The translations under genes were made by a program, and so were the position numbers. Below, one piece after another: positions 30,230-37,120 of a stretch of 37,120 nt of DNA. Source of the DNA: Hyphomicrobiales bacterium (GTDB taxonomy: Bacteria; Pseudomonadota; Alphaproteobacteria; Rhizobiales; Rhizobiaceae). The stretch covers positions 1 through 37,120 of the forward strand of contig PAPH01000059.1 of the NCBI GenBank assembly GCA_002709005.1, read 5' to 3'. Numbering within the stretch: the first letter of the stretch is position 1; each line of letters opens with the position of its first letter. The notes under the pieces were generated by a model that saw nothing but the letters and a program-made list of their open reading frames with translations, was not told the DNA's origin and ran no database searches.

Positions 30230-32611
30230 ATGAAGGCCGGTTCAAACCTCTTGAACGCAGTGTCGGCGGTTGCGCTGTCGACAGGACTTGTCGTCTCGGG
30301 CGCAGGTATCGCGACCCTTTCGGCGATCACCGTGGCAGAGGCCGCCGTCATCAACCGGATCGAGGTGCGCGGCAACGAACGCGTCGAAGCCTCCACAATC
30401 CGCAACAACGTGACCATCGTGCCGGGGCAGTCGTTCAGCAACGACGACATCGACGAATCGGTCAAGCGTCTGTTTTCCACGGGGCTGTTCTCCGACGTGC
30501 GCATCAGCACCTCGGGCGGAACGCTGATCGTTTCGGTTTCGGAAAACCAGATCGTCAACCAGGTGGTCTTCAACGGCAACAAGAAGCTCAAGGACGACCA
30601 GCTGCAGCGCGTCGTGCAGATGCAGCCGCTGGGCGCCTATAACGACGAAATTCTCCAGGCCGACGTTGCCGCCATCAAGGAAGCCTATGACGCGATCGGC
30701 CGCAGCGATGCGACGGTCACCACACGTCTGGTCCCGGTCAATGGCGGCCGCGTCAACGTCGCCTTCGAGATCAATGAAGGCGACCGCACGAAGATCGCCT
30801 CGATCAATTTCGTCGGAAACCAGGCCTATGGCGACGGACGTCTTGCCGACGTCATCTCGACCAAGCGTTCGGGCATCCTGTCGTTCCTGACCCGCAAGGA
30901 CGTCTATGACGAGGACAAGCTGCGCGCCGACGAGGAGCTGCTCCGCCGCTTCTACTACAATCACGGCTATGCGGATTTCCGCGTCCTGTCGTCCTTCGCC
31001 GAACTCGACGAGACCAGCAACGAATACGTGCTGACGATCACCGTTGAAGAGGGCGAGCGCTACACCTTCGGCGACATCAATATCGAATCGACCGTTTCGG
31101 GCCTCGATACCGAATCCCTGCGCGGTCTTCTCGAAACCCGCAGCGGCAGCGTCTACAGCGCCGAGGACGTCGAGGACTCCATTCTCGCGATCTCCGACCG
31201 CGTGGCCGGCATGGGCTATCCGTTCGCGCAGGTTACCCCGCGCGGCAACCGCGATTTTGCCAGCCGCACCATTTCGGTGACCTATCTGGTCGACGAAGGC
31301 ACGCGTGCCTATGTCGAGCGCATCGAAATCATCGGCAACACCCGCACCCGCGACTACGTGATCCGCCGCGAATTCGACCTGTCGGAAGGCGATGCCTTCA
31401 ACCAGGTGCTGGTGCGCCGCGCCAAGAAGCGCCTCGAGGCGCTCGGCTTCTTCGAGACCGTCGATATCTCGACCCGTCCGGGTTCCGAGCCTGATCGCGT
31501 GATCCTGGTCGTTACCGTCAAGGATCAGCCGACCGGTGAATTCGGTATCGGCGGTGGCTATTCGAACACCGACGGCTTCAGCGCCACGCTCGACATCACC
31601 GAGAAGAACTTCCTCGGTCGCGGCCAGTTCATCCGCGGCTCGATCGGTCGCGGAGAGGACACCCAGACCTATTCGATCTCGTTCACCGAGCCCTATTTCC
31701 TCGGTTACCGTCTTGCCGCCGGCTTCGACCTCTACAAGAATGAGGACTCCGGCTACAGAGGCTTCAACCGTATCGACCAGGGCGTGAACCTGCGCATCGG
31801 CGCGCCGATCACCGAAAATCTGATCGGAAGCCTCGCCTACAAGTTCAACCAGACGGACTATGACGGCGAGTCGCCTACCGGGATTACCAGCAACCCCTAC
31901 GCGAACGCTGTGGAAGACGGCGGTTACGATACCTCTTCGGTCACCGCGGCGCTGAGCTACAACACACTTGATGACAGCGCGCTGCCGCGCGAAGGTATCG
32001 CGGCGCGCATGTCGGTGGAATATGCGGGCCTCGGCGGCGACGCCGACTACGTCAAGGTGACCGGCAAGGCCACCTACTTCCAGATGATCAGCGAAGCCGA
32101 AGACATCATCGGTTCGGTCTCCGTCGGTGGCGGCCATGTGATGGCGACTTCGGGTAACCTGAACGTCTTCGACCACTTCTTCCTCGGTCAGGACATCATC
32201 CGCGGTTTCGACACGCGTGGCTTCGGTCCGCGTCTGCAGAATCCGAGTGGTACGTACGCAGACTCTGCGGGCGGTACGACATATTTCAACGGTTCGCTCG
32301 AAGTCTCGGCGCCGTTGCCGATGATCTCGCGCGAGATCGGCCTGCGTCTGAACGTCTTTGCCGACGCCGGGACGCTCTACGGCAGCGATTTGAGTGCTTC
32401 ATCGCTTTGTCCGGTTGGTACTCCGGCACCATGTGCTGGGACAGGACAGGCTGTCGTTGGCGACGACATGGAATGGCGCGCGTCGGTCGGTGTCGGCTTG
32501 ACCTGGGCCTCGCCCTTCGGTCCGCTGCGCATCTACTATGCGGAGCCGGTGGCCAAGGAAAGCTACGACGAAACCAAGACGATCGGCTTCGGCGCTTCCA
32601 CGCGCTTCTAG
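30230..32611 (+). CDS. bamA: Outer-membrane protein assembly factor BamA
   Basis: A 793-residue outer-membrane protein, the central component of the beta-barrel assembly machine. A signal peptide ends near residue 37 (TVAEA-AVINR). Five POTRA domains occupy about 40-385 (the first begins INRIEVRGNERVEASTI; later ones show VVFNGNKKLKDDQL, INFVGNQAYGDGR, IEIIGNTRTRDYVI). The C-terminal barrel spans about 410-793 and ends in GFGASTRF, with the terminal phenylalanine typical of outer-membrane barrels. Start: ATG at 30230 begins the signal peptide directly (MKAGSNLLNAV); a GTG at 30173 adds 19 residues. AAAGGTAAG is the weak ribosome site. Confidence 0.97.
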   Translation: MKAGSNLLNAVSAVALSTGLVVSGAGIATLSAITVAEAAVINRIEVRGNERVEASTIRNNVTIVPGQSFSNDDIDESVKRLFSTGLFSDVRISTSGGTLIVSVSENQIVNQVVFNGNKKLKDDQLQRVVQMQPLGAYNDEILQADVAAIKEAYDAIGRSDATVTTRLVPVNGGRVNVAFEINEGDRTKIASINFVGNQAYGDGRLADVISTKRSGILSFLTRKDVYDEDKLRADEELLRRFYYNHGYADFRVLSSFAELDETSNEYVLTITVEEGERYTFGDINIESTVSGLDTESLRGLLETRSGSVYSAEDVEDSILAISDRVAGMGYPFAQVTPRGNRDFASRTISVTYLVDEGTRAYVERIEIIGNTRTRDYVIRREFDLSEGDAFNQVLVRRAKKRLEALGFFETVDISTRPGSEPDRVILVVTVKDQPTGEFGIGGGYSNTDGFSATLDITEKNFLGRGQFIRGSIGRGEDTQTYSISFTEPYFLGYRLAAGFDLYKNEDSGYRGFNRIDQGVNLRIGAPITENLIGSLAYKFNQTDYDGESPTGITSNPYANAVEDGGYDTSSVTAALSYNTLDDSALPREGIAARMSVEYAGLGGDADYVKVTGKATYFQMISEAEDIIGSVSVGGGHVMATSGNLNVFDHFFLGQDIIRGFDTRGFGPRLQNPSGTYADSAGGTTYFNGSLEVSAPLPMISREIGLRLNVFADAGTLYGSDLSASSLCPVGTPAPCAGTGQAVVGDDMEWRASVGVGLTWASPFGPLRIYYAEPVAKESYDETKTIGFGASTRF

Positions 32612-32623
32612 AATGCCGGGCAG

Positions 32624-32649
32624 GCGCCGCGGGAATTTCTCCGCGGCGC
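32624..32649 (+). promoter_or_regulatory. bamA-lpxD intergenic hairpin
   Basis: A perfect 9-bp GC-rich stem, GCGCCGCGG (32624-32632) with CCGCGGCGC (32641-32649), loop GAATTTCT, no T-run. It lies 12 bases after the bamA stop and 31 before lpxD. It is likely a 3'-end or attenuation element in the operon. Confidence 0.6.
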
Positions 32650-32680
32650 ACATGCCTTTCACGCCAGTATTGGTCCACCT

Positions 32681-33745
32681 ATGACCGCCAGCAATTATTT
32701 CTCCGGATCCACGGGCCTGAGCATTGCGCATCTCGCCGAGGCTTGCGGAGCGGAGCCGGCGCGTCCCGAGCTTGGTGACGTGACGATCTTTCGGATTGCC
32801 CCGCTAAAGCGGGCCGCATCCGGCGAAATCACATTCATAAAATCTCGCAAGTCTCTGGCCGACCTCGAAAAATGCGAAGCGTCGGCGGTTTTCTGTCCGG
32901 CTGAACTCGCGGAGAAAGTTCCGGCCGGTGCAGCGGCGCTGGTCGCCAAAAATCCCGAATCTGCCTTCGCGATTGCCGCGGCACTTCTCTATCCCGAAGC
33001 CATGCGGCCGGTGCGCGTGACCTCGGAGACGGGCATATCGCCCCACGCGCTGATCGATCCAGGTGCACGGCTCGAGGCCGATGTCATCGTGGAGGCCGGC
33101 GCGGTGATTGGCCGTGACGTGGAAATCGGCAGCGGCAGCGTGATCGGCCCCAACGTCGTCATCGGTCCCGGCACACGGATCGGCCGCGACTGCTCGATCG
33201 GGGCGGGCGCTTCGGTCATTCACGCGCTCCTCGGCAACCGGGTGATCCTCCACTCCGGCGCGCGGATCGGCAATGACGGTTTCGGCTATGCGGCGGGCGC
33301 ACGTGGTCTCGCCAAGCTTCCGCAGGTCGGCCGCGTCATCCTGCAGGACGATGTCGAGATCGGCGCCAATACCTGTATCGACCGGGGCGCGATGGACGAT
33401 ACCGTGATCGGCGAGGGGACCAAAATCGACAATCTCGTGCAGATTGGCCACAATGTGCGGATAGGTCGGCATTGCGCGCTGGCCGGTACGATCGGTATCG
33501 CGGGAAGTGCGACAATCGGAAACGGCGTGATGATCGGCGGTGGAACCGGTATCAACGGCCACATCACCATCGGCGACGGTGCGGTGATCGCGGGCTTTAC
33601 AGGTGTTCACGGCGACGTGCCGCCCGGTGTGCAGTGGGGCGGCATTCCGGCGCGGCCGCTGCGCGGGGTGATCCGCGACGGTCTGGAAGCGATAGCGCGG
33701 GCACGGCAACTCGAGACGGGGAAAAAGGGCGGCACAAAGACATGA
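32681..33745 (+). CDS. lpxD: UDP-3-O-acylglucosamine N-acyltransferase LpxD
   Basis: A 354-residue trimeric acyltransferase for the third step of lipid A synthesis: it adds an N-linked hydroxyacyl chain from acyl-ACP. The N-terminal uridine-binding domain (1-105) contains [13 protein letters not shown], the middle is a left-handed beta helix of hexapeptide repeats ([23 protein letters not shown]), and the catalytic histidine is H257 (VQIGHNV). The C-terminal helix ([10 protein letters not shown]) contributes to ACP binding. No Shine-Dalgarno is visible before the ATG (CAGTATTGGTCCACCT), unusual for this operon. It overlaps fabZ by four bases. Confidence 0.96.
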   Translation: MTASNYFSGSTGLSIAHLAEACGAEPARPELGDVTIFRIAPLKRAASGEITFIKSRKSLADLEKCEASAVFCPAELAEKVPAGAAALVAKNPESAFAIAAALLYPEAMRPVRVTSETGISPHALIDPGARLEADVIVEAGAVIGRDVEIGSGSVIGPNVVIGPGTRIGRDCSIGAGASVIHALLGNRVILHSGARIGNDGFGYAAGARGLAKLPQVGRVILQDDVEIGANTCIDRGAMDDTVIGEGTKIDNLVQIGHNVRIGRHCALAGTIGIAGSATIGNGVMIGGGTGINGHITIGDGAVIAGFTGVHGDVPPGVQWGGIPARPLRGVIRDGLEAIARARQLETGKKGGTKT

Positions 33746-34212
33746 CGGATACGACGAGCGAACTGGGCACAGTCGAGATTACCGAGATCATGCGGCTTCT
33801 GCCGCATCGCTACCCGTTTCTGCTGATCGACAGGATTGTTGATATCGATGGCGACGATTCGGCCATCGGCATCAAGAACGTGACGATGAACGAGCCGCAT
33901 TTCACCGGCCATTTCCCGGAAAATCCGATCATGCCCGGCGTGCTGATCATCGAGGGGATGGCGCAGACGGCGGGCGCGATCTGCGCCAAGGCCTCGGGCG
34001 GCGGCGCCAAGAACGTGTTCTTCATGACCATCGACAATGCGCGCTTCCGCAAACCGGTGGTGCCGGGCGACCGGATCGAGTTCCACGTCAAGAAGATCAA
34101 GCAGCGCGGCAATATCTGGAAATTCCATTGCGATGCCATGGTTGACGGCGCCAAGGCGGCGGAAGCCGACGTCGGCGCTATGCTGGCCTCGCGGGAAGGC
34201 GACGCCGAATGA
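33742..34212 (+). CDS. fabZ: 3-Hydroxyacyl-ACP dehydratase FabZ
   Basis: A 156-residue hot-dog-fold dehydratase that converts 3-hydroxyacyl-ACP to enoyl-ACP in fatty-acid synthesis. The catalytic pair is H57 ([12 protein letters not shown]) and E71 (LIIEGMAQ). The N-terminus has [14 protein letters not shown], a family signature. It shares its 3-hydroxyacyl-ACP substrate with LpxA and LpxD, so co-expression balances lipid A and membrane fatty acids. The ATG at 33742 overlaps the lpxD stop; an upstream frame from 33472 is a shadow. The stop overlaps lpxA by four bases. Confidence 0.97.
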   Translation: MTDTTSELGTVEITEIMRLLPHRYPFLLIDRIVDIDGDDSAIGIKNVTMNEPHFTGHFPENPIMPGVLIIEGMAQTAGAICAKASGGGAKNVFFMTIDNARFRKPVVPGDRIEFHVKKIKQRGNIWKFHCDAMVDGAKAAEADVGAMLASREGDAE

Positions 34213-35024
34213 GTGTAGCCTCCAGCGCCCGGATTCATCCCAGTTCGATTGTCGAGGCCGGCGCGACGATCGGTGAAAACGTGACCATAGGTCCGTTCTG
34301 CCTCATCGGCGCCAGGGTGACGATCGGCGACGGCAGCCAGATCATGAGCCATGTGGTGATCGAGGGCCGGACCACGATCGGCACCAATGCGACCGTCTTC
34401 CCCAAGGCGGTTCTCGGCTGCGCGCCGCAGAACGTGCATTACAAGGGCGAGGACACCGAACTGGTGATCGGCGTCAACTGCGTCATCCGCGAAGGCGTGA
34501 CGATGCATACCGGCATGGCCGATCACGGCGGCAAGACCACGGTGGGCGACAACTGCCTCTTCCTGGCCTATTCGCATGTCGCCCACGACTGCCATGTCGG
34601 CAATAACGTCATCCTCTCCAACAACGTCATGCTTGCCGGCCACGTGACCATCGGCGATCGTGTGATCATGGGCGGCGGCGCGGCGATCCAGCAGTTCAGC
34701 CAGGTCGGTCATCATGCCTTCATCGGCGGCTTGTCCGCGGTGACCGCCGATGTGATCCCCTATGGCATGGTCAACGGCGGACCGGCCTATCTCGGCGGGC
34801 TCAACGTGGTGGGCATGAAACGCAGCGGCATGGACCGCGCGGCGCTTCATGCGGTGCGGGCGGCTTATCGCACCATCTTCATGTCGGACAAGACCGTGGC
34901 GGAAGCCGTCGAGGCGATCAAGGCCCAGGGCATCGCCAACGAAGCCGTCGGCGACATCATCGCCTTCATCGAAAGCGATCGCAAATGCGGACTGACATCT
35001 CCCGCAAGGGCGCGCAAGAACTGA
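34209..35024 (+). CDS. lpxA: UDP-N-acetylglucosamine acyltransferase LpxA
   Basis: A 271-residue first enzyme of lipid A synthesis; it adds a 3-hydroxyacyl chain to UDP-GlcNAc. It is a left-handed beta helix of hexapeptide repeats ([22 protein letters not shown]) with catalytic H126 ([13 protein letters not shown]) and a helical C-terminal domain (from about 195). The length fits the family. The ATG at 34209 overlaps fabZ (ATGA), and its 3' end overlaps the lpxI start by 40 bases. Chain length selected cannot be read from the sequence by eye. Confidence 0.97.
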   Translation: MSVASSARIHPSSIVEAGATIGENVTIGPFCLIGARVTIGDGSQIMSHVVIEGRTTIGTNATVFPKAVLGCAPQNVHYKGEDTELVIGVNCVIREGVTMHTGMADHGGKTTVGDNCLFLAYSHVAHDCHVGNNVILSNNVMLAGHVTIGDRVIMGGGAAIQQFSQVGHHAFIGGLSAVTADVIPYGMVNGGPAYLGGLNVVGMKRSGMDRAALHAVRAAYRTIFMSDKTVAEAVEAIKAQGIANEAVGDIIAFIESDRKCGLTSPARARKN

Positions 35025-35887
35025 GCCCGGAGGGCGATAGCGGGCGTCTCGCCATCATCGCCGGCTACGGGCGCATGCCTGTCGAAGTCGCCGAGGCGGT
35101 GCGCGCGGCCGGCCTGGACCCGGTCATCGTGGCGCTCAAGGGCGAATCCGATCACGACTGGGCGGCATTCGATTCGGGAACTTTCTCCATCGGCGATCTG
35201 CGCGGCATCATCGGCTTCATGCGCCGGCACGGCGCGCGACGCATGATCATGACCGGCGGCGTGCGGCACCGCCCGCTGCTTGGCGACTTGCGCCCCACCT
35301 GGCGAACCGTCGGCCAGGCGGCGAACGTCATTCGCGCACTCTCGGGCGCCGGTGACGACAAGATGCTCCGGATCGCCATCGGCCTGTTCGAGGCGGAAGG
35401 CTTCACGGTGGTCGGCGCGCAGGAGGTGACGCCGGGACTGATCGCCTCGCCGGGTGCGGTCGGCGCCGTCCGGCCCTCGGCTTCCGATCTGAAAGATATC
35501 GCTGTCGCCCGTGAGGCGGCGCTGGCGCTGGGCAATCTCGATATCGGGCAGGGCGCGGTGGCCGTGGGTGGCCGGGTGGTGGCACTCGAGGGGCCGGAAG
35601 GCACCGACGGCATGCTCGCCCGGGTCCGCGAATTGCGGACCGCTGGACGCATCAGCCGGCGCCATGCGGGCGTTCTCGCCAAGATGTGCAAGCCGACGCA
35701 GGACATGCGGGCCGATCTGCCCTCGATCGGGCCGGGAACGGTGAAAAGCGCAACGGAGGCGGGGCTGGCGGGCGTCGCCATCGAAGTGGGGCGGGCGCTG
35801 ATCCTGGACCGCGAGGCTACGATCGCCGCGGCGGATGCGGCGGGCGTCTTCATCGTCGGGATCGACGCGCGGGAGGATCTGTCGTGA
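34985..35887 (+). CDS. lpxI: UDP-2,3-diacylglucosamine pyrophosphatase LpxI
   Basis: A 300-residue enzyme of the LpxI type, which hydrolyses UDP-2,3-diacylglucosamine to lipid X; it replaces LpxH in most alphaproteobacteria and attacks the beta-phosphorus. The N-terminal domain has RLAIIAGYGRMPVEVAEAV, GVRHRPLLGDLRP; the C-terminal domain has ALEGPEGTDGMLARV and KPTQDMRADLPSIGPGTV, containing conserved acidic residues. The start at 34985 lies within lpxA (40-base overlap), which makes a 21-residue leader before RLAIIAG. A later start is not offered by an in-frame ATG nearby. It overlaps lpxB by four bases. Confidence 0.94.
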   Translation: MRTDISRKGAQELSPEGDSGRLAIIAGYGRMPVEVAEAVRAAGLDPVIVALKGESDHDWAAFDSGTFSIGDLRGIIGFMRRHGARRMIMTGGVRHRPLLGDLRPTWRTVGQAANVIRALSGAGDDKMLRIAIGLFEAEGFTVVGAQEVTPGLIASPGAVGAVRPSASDLKDIAVAREAALALGNLDIGQGAVAVGGRVVALEGPEGTDGMLARVRELRTAGRISRRHAGVLAKMCKPTQDMRADLPSIGPGTVKSATEAGLAGVAIEVGRALILDREATIAAADAAGVFIVGIDAREDLS

Positions 35888-37065
35888 CGCTGTCGCGCCT
35901 TGCCATTATCGCCGGTGAACCGTCCGGCGACGTGCTCGCCGCAGGTTTGGTTCGGGCGCTTGCCGGGCGAACCGGGCAAAATCCTGATCTGGTCGGCGTC
36001 GGCGGTCCGGCGCTCGCGACGGAGGGGCTGGACAGCCTGTTCGACTATTCGGAACTGTCGCTGATGGGCATCGGTGCGGTGCTGGCGAAACTTCCATCGC
36101 TCATCTTCCGCATCCGCCAGACGGCCGACGCGATCATCGCCGCGCGGCCCGATTGCCTCGTCATCGTCGACAGCCCGGCCTTCACCCACCGGGTGGCGCG
36201 GCGGGTGCGCAAGGCGCTGCCGCATCTGCCCGTCATCAACTATGTCTGCCCGACCGTGTGGGCCTGGAAGCCGGGCAGGGCGCGGGAGATGACGGCCTAT
36301 GTCGACCATGTTCTGGGCATTTTTCCCTTCGAGCCGGTTGTGGTCGCTGAGCTCGGCGGGCCGCCGCTCACCTATGTCGGCCACAGGCTGATGACCGATC
36401 CCGGGCTCGCCGCAGCTCGCGCGGCGCAACTGGCGCTACGCTCGGCCATGCCGGGCACGCAAGGCCCGGTGAACTGCCTTCTCCTGCCGGGCTCCAGGCG
36501 TGGGGAGATTTCCCGCCTGGGCAGCGATATAGGCGCTGCCGCCGCACTTCTGAGGGAGCGGCTGGGCGACGACGTTCGCTTCGTCCTGCCGGTTGCGCCG
36601 GGCCGCGAGACGTTGATCGACGAGGCGGTTGCCACCTGGCCGTTTGCGGTCGAAAAGGTGTCCGGCGATGCGGCGAAATGGCAGGCTTTCGGTGAAGCGG
36701 ACGTGGCGATTGCCGCTTCCGGAACCGTGCTTCTGGAACTTGCATTGGCCGGGGTGCCGGCGATTTCGCTTTACCGGCTGGATTTCATCGCCGGGCTGCT
36801 CGCGCCCCATCTCGTCACCACGTGGTCGGCGGCACTTCCCAACCTGATCTCCGACCGGGTGATCGTTCACGAATATCTGGAAAGCCAGATCCGGCCCGAG
36901 CGTATCGCGCGGCTCGCGCACCAGTATGTCGGCGACGCCAAAACGCGCGAGGCGGTGCTCGCCGATCTCGATATCGTCTGGCGCGAGATGGCGGTCGAGC
37001 GGCCGCCGGAGGACAATGCCGCCGAAACCGTGCTCGCGGTTCTCGTACGCGCCAGGCGGCCCTGA
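35884..37065 (+). CDS. lpxB: Lipid-A-disaccharide synthase LpxB
   Basis: A 393-residue GT19 glycosyltransferase that joins UDP-2,3-diacylglucosamine and lipid X. It starts LSRLAIIAGEPSGDVLAAGLV, the family signature, and contains YVCPTVWAWKPGRA, GIFPFEP and YVGHRLMTDP in the middle, then LLLPGSRRGEI and AASGTVLLELALAGVPAISLYR. The start is the GTG at 35884, overlapping the lpxI stop by four bases; a frame starting at 35686 is a shadow over lpxI. It is the last gene of the envelope cluster; a palindrome at 37103 follows after 37 bases. Confidence 0.96.
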   Translation: MTLSRLAIIAGEPSGDVLAAGLVRALAGRTGQNPDLVGVGGPALATEGLDSLFDYSELSLMGIGAVLAKLPSLIFRIRQTADAIIAARPDCLVIVDSPAFTHRVARRVRKALPHLPVINYVCPTVWAWKPGRAREMTAYVDHVLGIFPFEPVVVAELGGPPLTYVGHRLMTDPGLAAARAAQLALRSAMPGTQGPVNCLLLPGSRRGEISRLGSDIGAAAALLRERLGDDVRFVLPVAPGRETLIDEAVATWPFAVEKVSGDAAKWQAFGEADVAIAASGTVLLELALAGVPAISLYRLDFIAGLLAPHLVTTWSAALPNLISDRVIVHEYLESQIRPERIARLAHQYVGDAKTREAVLADLDIVWREMAVERPPEDNAAETVLAVLVRARRP

Positions 37066-37102
37066 CGGCGCCAGGCATTTCCCTGTTGAAATCCAAAGAA
37101 AA

Positions 37103-37120
37103 AGGCGCCCGCGGGCGCCT
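37103..37120. terminator. Terminator hairpin at the window edge
   Basis: A perfect 18-base palindrome (AGGCGCCCG/CGGGCGCCT) preceded by an A-rich run (AAAGAAAAA) and cut off by the window end. On the minus strand the stem is followed by T-rich sequence, so it would terminate a convergent gene; it probably also ends the lpxB transcript if T residues follow. Confidence 0.6.

Noticed and set aside
30242..32176. A 644-residue minus-strand open frame opposite bamA
   Set aside because: Antisense shadow of bamA caused by codon bias; no domain and no ribosome site.

Overview
The window is a GC-rich stretch of chromosome from an alphaproteobacterium, most likely of the order Hyphomicrobiales (Rhizobiales). 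The evidence is the gene order rpsB-tsf-pyrH-frr-uppS-cdsA-rseP-bamA-lpxD-fabZ-lpxA-lpxI-lpxB, the adjacent clpS-clpA pair, the phasin gene, the EipB/DUF1849 envelope protein, and families common in that order (DUF1489, DUF599, DUF1624, a LiuR-like MerR regulator). LpxI rather than LpxH and outer-membrane assembly genes show a Gram-negative cell. I cannot name the genus. I see no rRNA, tRNA, CRISPR array, transposase, integrase or phage gene.

Layout. 1-5,980 is a mixed accessory stretch: the end of a magnesium transporter (mgtE), a MerR regulator with a clear operator dyad, two membrane proteins (ICMT-like methyltransferase and DUF1624), a DUF599/DUF3253 pair, a 33-residue membrane microprotein with its own terminator, and a divergent SDR/AraC pair. 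5,997-11,850 holds a solitary N,N-dimethylformamidase-type large subunit, a one-chain iron-sulfur L-serine dehydratase, DUF1489, and an overlapping VWA/J-domain pair. 11,929-14,000 holds a D,D-carboxypeptidase with a SPOR domain, divergent from a phasin gene whose promoter carries two TGC-N3-GCA palindromes of the PhaR type. 14,177-17,135 is clpS-clpA, with a terminator. 17,190-19,190 holds a class D beta-lactamase and an AzlC/AzlD exporter pair. 19,193-22,756 is a run of minus-strand genes (hypothetical, HIT hydrolase, DUF482 acetyltransferase, glycerophosphodiesterase, RidA). From 22,869 to the end the plus strand carries eipB, then translation factors, then the envelope cluster ending in lpxB.

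How the genes work together. The last 13 kb couples protein synthesis (S2, EF-Ts, RRF), nucleotide supply (UMP kinase), lipid carrier and phospholipid synthesis (UppS, CdsA), envelope stress proteolysis (RseP), outer-membrane protein assembly (BamA) and the early lipid A pathway (LpxD, FabZ, LpxA, LpxI, LpxB). Many neighbours overlap by 4 bases, which indicates translational coupling. Several intergenic hairpins without T-runs (rpsB/tsf, tsf/pyrH, bamA/lpxD), and a leader before rpsB with mutually exclusive pairings, suggest RNA-level tuning inside this superoperon.

Most of the window is ordinary core genome. The parts most worth a second look are the orphan dimethylformamidase-like protein with its likely iron ligands conserved, the phasin promoter, the rpsB leader, the membrane microprotein, the VWA/J-domain pair, and the basic tail on ClpA. 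I did not find a convincing entirely new system.
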